Origin: Cytophagales bacterium
GTDB taxonomy: Bacteria; Bacteroidota; Bacteroidia; Cytophagales; UBA9547
NCBI GenBank assembly: GCA_013298205.1
Contig: JAAFJZ010000050.1
Span: 1 to 11,014, forward strand
Length of the DNA: 11,014 nt
Direction: 5' to 3'
The notes below the pieces were generated by a model. That model did no database searches. It saw only the letters and a program-made list of their open reading frames with translations, and was not told the DNA's origin. This document shows, in pieces, positions 6,862 to 11,014 of the stretch. The stretch's first letter is position 1. Each line of letters opens with the position of its first letter. The translations under genes were made by a program, and so were the position numbers.

Positions 6862-7329
6862 TTACCTTAACCTATCTGCAGATTTAACTAAAATTTCATC
6901 TTTTTTGATAAAAAACATAGCAAGTCTATTGAAAAGCAAAGCCAATACAGGCATAAAAAAACCGAAATAAAAACTTCCACCTGCTTTTAAACCTACTTCC
7001 TCATCTTGTTTGTAAATAAAATACATAGTGATAGCCATTAAACTCGCTATAAAAAGAGAATTAAACATGCAAAGCTTTATTTGCAACATTCTGTTTTTGT
7101 ATGAATAAATTATGTAAGAAGTGAGTCCTATTGTAAGTAAAGCAATTAAGGCTAAAAACTGAACATTTTTTATTTTTTGAGTTCCGGATGCATCTATCTG
7201 AGAAAATGAAAATGAGTTTAACTCATAATGTATTCCTCCTAAATCTTTAAGCCAAAGTGGGAAAATAAGAAAAAGACCTAGACAAATAATAATGCCAAAT
7301 AAAAAAAGGGTTTGAATTCTTTGAATCAT
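6862..7329 (-). CDS. DUF4293 family integral membrane protein
   Basis: The 155-residue protein has four hydrophobic segments (about 5-27, 56-75, 86-106 and 118-140). It begins MIQRIQTLFLF and ends in a cytoplasmic-type tail reading KKDEILVKSADRLR. Both ends match the DUF4293 family, a small four-helix inner-membrane protein restricted to Bacteroidota. Its function is unknown. The start is 4 nt after the stop of the sigma-factor gene upstream, so the two are almost certainly cotranscribed. Tight linkage to a sigma factor makes a membrane-linked regulatory role conceivable. However, it lacks the cytoplasmic anti-sigma domain expected of a classical anti-sigma factor. Confidence 0.9.
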   Translation of the reverse strand: MIQRIQTLFLFGIIICLGLFLIFPLWLKDLGGIHYELNSFSFSQIDASGTQKIKNVQFLALIALLTIGLTSYIIYSYKNRMLQIKLCMFNSLFIASLMAITMYFIYKQDEEVGLKAGGSFYFGFFMPVLALLFNRLAMFFIKKDEILVKSADRLR

Positions 7330-7333
7330 AATT

Positions 7334-7942
7334 TTAAATTGAATCTTTTCTATGTCTAACCATATCCAAAAGAAGCTCTCTAGCTCTATGTAATTGTGCT
7401 TTTACTGTTCCTAAAGGTGCATCAAGCTCTACAGCTATTTCTTCATAAGAAAGTTCACCAAAGTACCTCAATTTTACCAAAAGCTGATATTTAGGAGGCA
7501 ACTTAGTTACAATCGCTTGAATAAGTTCTATTTTTTGCTTTTTAATTGCTTCTTCTTGTGGATTTAGGTTGCCATCTTTTATATCCATAGACATTTCATC
7601 ACCATCTTCATCTTTATAAGTATTGTCTATGCTAAAAGTATTAAGTTTTTTCTTACGAATAAAATCAATACAATTATTGGTAGCAATTCTAAATAGCCAG
7701 GTGCTAAAGGTAAAATCAGGATTGAACTTGTGTAAATTTTTAAAAGCTTTTGCAAATGCCTCAATAGTAAGATCTTCCGCATCTATAGGCGTTTTTACCA
7801 TTTTAAGGATTAAATGAAAAACAGGTTTTCTGTATTTTTTTAAAAGTTCAGCGAAAGCTTTTTGGTCATTGTTTTTAGCTAATTCAACTAATTTAAAATC
7901 TTTCTTAGCTTTTTCTGAAAACTCTTTTGGTTCTATTTCCAT
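7334..7942 (-). CDS. ECF-type RNA polymerase sigma factor
   Basis: The 202-residue sigma-70 family protein has only regions 2 and 4. Region 2 spans about 28-98 and carries the core-binding and -10 melting segment (DAEDLTIEAFAKAFKNL, FSTWLFRIATNNCIDFIRKKK). An acidic linker follows at 110-130. Region 4 covers about 140-192, with a helix-turn-helix reading SYEEIAVELDAPLGTVKAQLHRAREL. It directs core RNA polymerase to a specific promoter set. From memory it resembles a sigma factor broadly conserved in Bacteroidota. No anti-sigma gene is adjacent, so control may be by expression or by an unlinked partner. Its start overlaps the 3' end of the glycosyltransferase gene by 10 bp, and DUF4293 follows after 4 nt. 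The initiating ATG is the first in frame and places the conserved region 2 normally. Confidence 0.95.
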   Translation of the reverse strand: MEIEPKEFSEKAKKDFKLVELAKNNDQKAFAELLKKYRKPVFHLILKMVKTPIDAEDLTIEAFAKAFKNLHKFNPDFTFSTWLFRIATNNCIDFIRKKKLNTFSIDNTYKDEDGDEMSMDIKDGNLNPQEEAIKKQKIELIQAIVTKLPPKYQLLVKLRYFGELSYEEIAVELDAPLGTVKAQLHRARELLLDMVRHRKDSI

Positions 7943-9081
7943 GTAATATTTTTTTTCCTAAACCCTATTAAACCAATAGCTAAATAATAAATAATAAAAG
8001 CATATTCTAAAACAGGGAGCAAATATAAAGCAAATTTTAACTTAAAATGCTTTAATATTTTTGAATATATTATAAAAATAAGTATTAAACGAATAAAATA
8101 GCCAGAAAAAATAAAATACTTATATTCTGGATTAATAAATAAATAAATAAATGAAAACAATGAAATTATCATTGAACTATAAAAAACAGCAAGTTTGGTC
8201 TTAGAAGTAGAATTGTAATATCTTCCTACTGAAATATGTCGTATTTTTTGATGCCACCATTCTTTAAAAGTTTTTTTGGGTTTTGATATGGTTAAAGATT
8301 CATATGAAAATTCAACTTTTGTATTTTGTTTATTTGCATTTTTATTTACAAATAAATCATCATCACCACCAATAATATTTTGAAATGGGTGAAATCCTTT
8401 ACTTTGTAAAAAAAACGATTTCCGATATGAAATGTTTCTTCCAACGCCCATGTAAGCTTGATTTTTAAAGGCAAAAGAAAGATACATTAAAGCAGTATGA
8501 AGTGTTTCAAAACGAATGAAAAGATTTAGAAATCCTTTACTTTTGGCATAAATAGAAGCTCCAAGTACGATTTGGGTTTGAGTATCTTCTTGGTAATGAT
8601 TAGAAAATTGTTGTAACCAATTTTCATTTACAGGCACACAATCGGCATCTGTAAAAACAATATAATCCGTTTTGGCATTTTTAATACCCATTGTTAAAGC
8701 AAACTTTTTGGGGTTTGTATGCTTAGGGCAATCATGGATTTCCACAAAATTAAACCTAGGTTCTAATAAAAAAAGCTCAGTAAAATACTCTTTTGTGCCA
8801 TCTGTAGATCGATCATCAATGAGAATCAATTCAAAGTGTGCATAATTTTGTTTGAGTATGGCTGGAACAGCAATTTTTAAATTTTCTAATTCATTGTGTG
8901 CACAAACAATAACCGAAATTGCAAAATCATTCTTTAAATCTGTTGTATTTTTCTTTTTAGTAAAAAGGAAAGGAAAAAAATAAATACCAAAAAAAACAAA
9001 CTGTATTATAAACGATAAAAAAATAATTGTAATTGGTGTATAAAGAATTAAGATTTGAAAAAAATCAAGATTTAGATTCAT
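7933..9081 (-). CDS. Family 2 glycosyltransferase, membrane-anchored
   Basis: The 382-residue protein has an N-terminal membrane helix (about 8-40), a GT-A catalytic domain, and C-terminal membrane helices (about 297-316, 322-340 and 348-374). Catalytic-domain marks are SVIVCAHNE at 56-64, DDRSTDGT at 89-96, the metal-binding D-x-D in TDADC at 144-148, the acidic GGDDD at 238-242 where the catalytic base is expected, and QKIRH at 278-282. The last resembles the Q-x-x-R-W motif of processive GT2 enzymes but has H in place of W. It probably transfers a sugar from a nucleotide-sugar donor to an acceptor at the inner face of the membrane, for envelope polysaccharide or glycolipid synthesis. The exact product cannot be deduced. 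It is the first gene of the leftward cluster, downstream of a strong hairpin, with its 3' end inside the sigma-factor start. Confidence 0.94.
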   Translation of the reverse strand: MNLNLDFFQILILYTPITIIFLSFIIQFVFFGIYFFPFLFTKKKNTTDLKNDFAISVIVCAHNELENLKIAVPAILKQNYAHFELILIDDRSTDGTKEYFTELFLLEPRFNFVEIHDCPKHTNPKKFALTMGIKNAKTDYIVFTDADCVPVNENWLQQFSNHYQEDTQTQIVLGASIYAKSKGFLNLFIRFETLHTALMYLSFAFKNQAYMGVGRNISYRKSFFLQSKGFHPFQNIIGGDDDLFVNKNANKQNTKVEFSYESLTISKPKKTFKEWWHQKIRHISVGRYYNSTSKTKLAVFYSSMIISLFSFIYLFINPEYKYFIFSGYFIRLILIFIIYSKILKHFKLKFALYLLPVLEYAFIIYYLAIGLIGFRKKNITWK

Positions 9082-9101
9082 TATAATAGAATAAATTAAA
9101 A

Positions 9102-9132
9102 TAGAGAATTGAGAATTATTCCCAATTCTCTA
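9102..9132 (-). terminator. Hairpin terminator after the DUF3078 gene
   Basis: TAGAGAATTG (9102-9111) and CAATTCTCTA (9123-9132) form a perfect 10-bp stem with an 11-base loop. On the minus strand the stem is followed by TTTTAATTTATTC, a U-rich tail. It starts 9 bp after the stop of the DUF3078 gene and 21 bp before the glycosyltransferase start. It therefore separates the two transcripts or attenuates read-through. The stem is A+T rich (G/C pairs are a minority), so strength is moderate. Confidence 0.7.
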
Positions 9133-9140
9133 GATAATGT

Positions 9141-10136
9141 TTATTTACTTTTGATAGTATAAACTATTCCAACTGACAAAGCTTGGGAAAACTGAACTTC
9201 AGCACCTTTGTTAATATTTCCTACTATAGGATCTGTTACTATTGTAGGTACATCAGGATTGTAGAATAAAATACCTTGCAAACTTACGTTAATTATTTTT
9301 AAAATTCTAGCACTTAAAATAGCATCCAAACGATTCATACCCGCACCGAAATTATCATAGGCATTAAAATGCTGATAAATAGCTTTGAAATTTATGTTTT
9401 CATATAAATCTTTATCAAATTTTGCTACCAAGTTCAAACCAAATTGATTTCTTACTTTTAATCCTTTTTTTACTCCATAAGCAAAACCTTCACCATTAAT
9501 TATTGTAAGCATATTTTTTTCAACTTCTTCATTCAAAACAAAAGTTTGTCTGAATGCAATAGGAGCAAAACGAGCAGAGAAATATGAAACAGGTTTCCAT
9601 TCTATCCCAAGACCTTCATCTAAATAACCTGGTGCTAAAAATGAAGAAATTACAGTAGGAACATCTGTAGTTTTAGAATAGTTAGGGTCATTGGGGTTAA
9701 GACTCTGATTTAAAATTGTAGTTTTAGTATATCTATTACCTGGAGCAAATTGCGTTTGAAATAAAACGGATGCAAATAATGACCATTTATCATTTAGTTT
9801 GTAATTGTAAATATTATCAAAGAAAATACGATCCATATTTTTTCTCCATGTATCTGGACCTAAATTAGCCTCAGAAAATGCCATTCCAAATTGTAATTGT
9901 AGATCATTTGTAAGGCTATGTTTTTGTTTTACCCACAAGGATTTTCCAAAAACAAAACCTGCTATAGCCATGTTGTCAAATGCGCCATTTGTAGATTTCC
10001 ATGCAGGGTTAAAAGATGCTTGGTTAAGGTTTATTCCAGCTTGTACACTTTTATTCCAAAATGTTGTATCTGCACTTTGAGCAAAAACTCCAATCGTTAT
10101 TGAAGTAAATAATAAAGTAAATAATGTTTTTTTCAT
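9141..10136 (-). CDS. DUF3078 family outer-membrane-type protein
   Basis: The 331-residue protein has a clear signal peptide (MKKTLFTLLF..., cleavage likely after A19 in VFA-Q). The mature part is a run of alternating polar and aromatic strands ending SVGIVYTIK, as in outer-membrane beta-barrels. The segment NLNQASFNPAWKS (37-49) and the FQTQFAPG block (126-133) followed by SSFLAPGYL (164-172) match the DUF3078 family, which is common in Bacteroidota and of unknown function. It probably sits in the outer membrane, but no substrate or partner can be named. The gene is monocistronic by layout: a -7 promoter element lies 31 bp upstream and a hairpin terminator 9 bp downstream. The ATG is preceded by an A-rich leader without a Shine-Dalgarno sequence. 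Confidence 0.9.
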   Translation of the reverse strand: MKKTLFTLLFTSITIGVFAQSADTTFWNKSVQAGINLNQASFNPAWKSTNGAFDNMAIAGFVFGKSLWVKQKHSLTNDLQLQFGMAFSEANLGPDTWRKNMDRIFFDNIYNYKLNDKWSLFASVLFQTQFAPGNRYTKTTILNQSLNPNDPNYSKTTDVPTVISSFLAPGYLDEGLGIEWKPVSYFSARFAPIAFRQTFVLNEEVEKNMLTIINGEGFAYGVKKGLKVRNQFGLNLVAKFDKDLYENINFKAIYQHFNAYDNFGAGMNRLDAILSARILKIINVSLQGILFYNPDVPTIVTDPIVGNINKGAEVQFSQALSVGIVYTIKSK

Positions 10137-10167
10137 TTTTTTAAGTTGTTGAATTAAATTTATTGAG

Positions 10168-10175
10168 CAAAAATA
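10168..10175 (-). promoter_or_regulatory. Bacteroidota -7 promoter element for the DUF3078 gene
   Basis: The complement reads TATTTTTG, an exact TAnnTTTG match 31 bp before the ATG. This predicts a leader of about 25 nt. No good -33 TTG was found upstream. Confidence 0.5.
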
Positions 10176-10256
10176 TTGTTTTTACAGTTTTAAAAAATAA
10201 TTTTCGATTTAAATAAATGAATTTATGGTGAAATAATCGGTTTTATCGACAGGTTT

Positions 10257-10292
10257 TTAATCATGTTTTGATTAATAGTAAAAAGTTAATCA
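10257..10292. repeat. Cluster of three TTAATCA motifs
   Basis: TTAATCA at 10257-10263 and its inverse TGATTAA at 10269-10275 form a perfect 7-bp inverted repeat with a 5-base spacer. A further direct copy lies at 10286-10292. The cluster sits between the two divergent promoters. It could be a regulator binding site, but short A+T-rich repeats also arise by chance here. Confidence 0.4.
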
Positions 10293-10404
10293 ATAAATTG
10301 GTGGATTCAATTAATTAATGAAACACTAGTCCGAATAATTAATTTTTTATTCCACTTTAAAAGAGTTTTAATTTAATCTTTCACACTGTTTTAACAATTT
10401 CTAT

Positions 10405-10412
10405 TAACTTTG
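10405..10412 (+). promoter_or_regulatory. Bacteroidota -7 promoter element for the asparagine synthase gene
   Basis: TAACTTTG is an exact TAnnTTTG match 40 bp before the ATG at 10453, giving a predicted leader of about 35 nt. The -33 region lacks an evident TTG at the usual distance. Confidence 0.5.
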
Positions 10413-10452
10413 AATTCATATATGTAAAAATTTTAACTGCTATTTTAAAATT

Positions 10453-11014
10453 ATGTGTGGTATTGTAGGTGTCTATTCTTTGAAAAAAAATGTTTTTGAA
10501 TATCAAGAATCTGTTTCAGATGCATTAAATGCTTTAAGTAGAAGAGGTCCTGATGCAGCTGAAGTTTATTGGTCAGGTAATGTAGGTCTCGGACATCGAA
10601 GGCTTGCCATTATTGACATTAACAAACACGCTAATCAACCCATGCAAGATCAAAGTGGTAGATACTGCTTGGTTTTTAATGGTGAAATTTTTAATTATAA
10701 AACCCTAAAAGCAGATTTAGAAGCCAAGGGCATTATTTTTAAAACACAATCTGACACAGAAGTTTTGTTGCAGATGTATATTATGTACAAAGAAAAATGT
10801 TTGGATTTAATTCAAGGATTTTTTGCTTTTGCAGTTTACGACAACCTAAATAACGACCTTTTAATAGCAAAAGATCCTTTGGGGAAAAAACCATTATATT
10901 ATTTTAAAAATGAAGAATATTTTATTTTTGGCTCGGAACTGAAAAGCTTACAAGCTTTTGGTTTTGAAAAAAAGATAAATATGAATTCTCTTTTTTTCTA
11001 TTTACAATTAAATT
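10453..11014 (+). CDS. asnB: Asparagine synthase (glutamine-hydrolysing), N-terminal part (cut by window edge)
   Basis: There are 187 codons from the ATG to the window edge. The protein begins MCGIVGVYS, with Cys2 as the catalytic nucleophile of class II glutamine amidotransferases. The glutaminase domain is recognisable from SRRGPDA (29-35), GHRRLAIID (47-55), FNGEIFNY (75-82), SDTEVLL (100-106) and FFAFAVYD (123-130), ending KDPLGKKPLYYF (140-151). This domain hydrolyses glutamine and channels ammonia to an ATP-dependent synthetase domain that would lie beyond the window. The family includes true asparagine synthetases and relatives that amidate other substrates, often in polysaccharide or antigen loci. 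Without the C-terminal domain the two cannot be separated, so the symbol is provisional. The segment usually reading A-R-D has K139 in place of R, a mild substitution. The gene is divergent from the DUF3078 gene and has its own promoter element. Confidence 0.88.
   Translation, partial: MCGIVGVYSLKKNVFEYQESVSDALNALSRRGPDAAEVYWSGNVGLGHRRLAIIDINKHANQPMQDQSGRYCLVFNGEIFNYKTLKADLEAKGIIFKTQSDTEVLLQMYIMYKEKCLDLIQGFFAFAVYDNLNNDLLIAKDPLGKKPLYYFKNEEYFIFGSELKSLQAFGFEKKINMNSLFFYLQLN

Larger units (their letters stand above)
10137..10452. other. Divergent intergenic region between DUF3078 and asparagine synthase genes
   Basis: This 316-bp, very A+T-rich stretch has no credible gene. It holds one good -7 element for each flanking gene (10168-10175 on minus, 10405-10412 on plus) and a central cluster of TTAATCA motifs (10257-10292). 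A small A+T palindrome, ATAAAT-GA-ATTTAT, lies at 10213-10226. No RNA gene was recognised. Confidence 0.6.

Noticed and set aside
9918..10103. Plus-strand frame of 61 codons with several cysteines opposite the DUF3078 gene
   Set aside because: The cysteine pattern is not a spaced metal-binding motif, and the frame is fully antisense to the signal peptide and first strands of the DUF3078 protein.
1..11014. CRISPR array, IS element, prophage, tRNA/rRNA or defence system
   Set aside because: No regularly spaced repeats, transposase or integrase motifs, cloverleaf-like sequences or recognised defence-protein domains were found on either strand.

Overview
The window looks like ordinary chromosome from a member of the Bacteroidota, probably the Cytophagales/Flavobacteriia side. 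The evidence is the strong A+T bias, the absence of Shine-Dalgarno sequences before starts, several matches to the Bacteroidota -7 promoter element TAnnTTTG, and families largely confined to that phylum (DUF4293 and DUF3078). No phage, IS, CRISPR, tRNA or rRNA signal was seen.

Layout, left to right. (1) The 5' end of a leftward PLP-dependent alpha-oxoamine synthase gene (1-233), cut by the window edge. (2) A 302-bp divergent intergenic region. (3) A rightward pair: proS (eukaryote/archaeal-type prolyl-tRNA synthetase), then a NUDIX hydrolase 8 nt downstream. (4) A convergent leftward gene for an exported TPR-like protein. (5) Divergent from it, a rightward unrecognised gene of 288 codons, possibly a very divergent acyltransferase-fold protein. 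(6) A long leftward cluster from 9081 down to 4518: family 2 glycosyltransferase, ECF-type sigma factor, DUF4293 membrane protein, ABC ATPase and ABC-2 type permease. Adjacent genes overlap or lie within 4-32 nt of each other, so it reads as one operon. (7) A leftward DUF3078 outer-membrane-type protein, separated from that cluster by a convincing hairpin terminator. (8) A 316-bp divergent intergenic region with good promoter elements and a repeated TTAATCA motif. (9) The 5' part of a rightward glutamine-dependent asparagine synthase gene, cut by the right edge.

Taken together the genes are housekeeping (proS, asparagine synthase), cell-envelope (glycosyltransferase, DUF3078, ABC exporter, exported TPR protein) and one sigma factor. 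The only strong functional coupling is the ABC ATPase/permease pair (ATGA overlap). Linkage of the sigma factor with the glycosyltransferase and DUF4293 genes is tight, but no anti-sigma gene is present. I found no clear evidence of a previously undescribed system. The items most worth a second look are the unrecognised 288-residue protein, the start-site/promoter conflict of the TPR gene, the sigma-factor operon without an anti-sigma gene, and the identity of the truncated alpha-oxoamine synthase.
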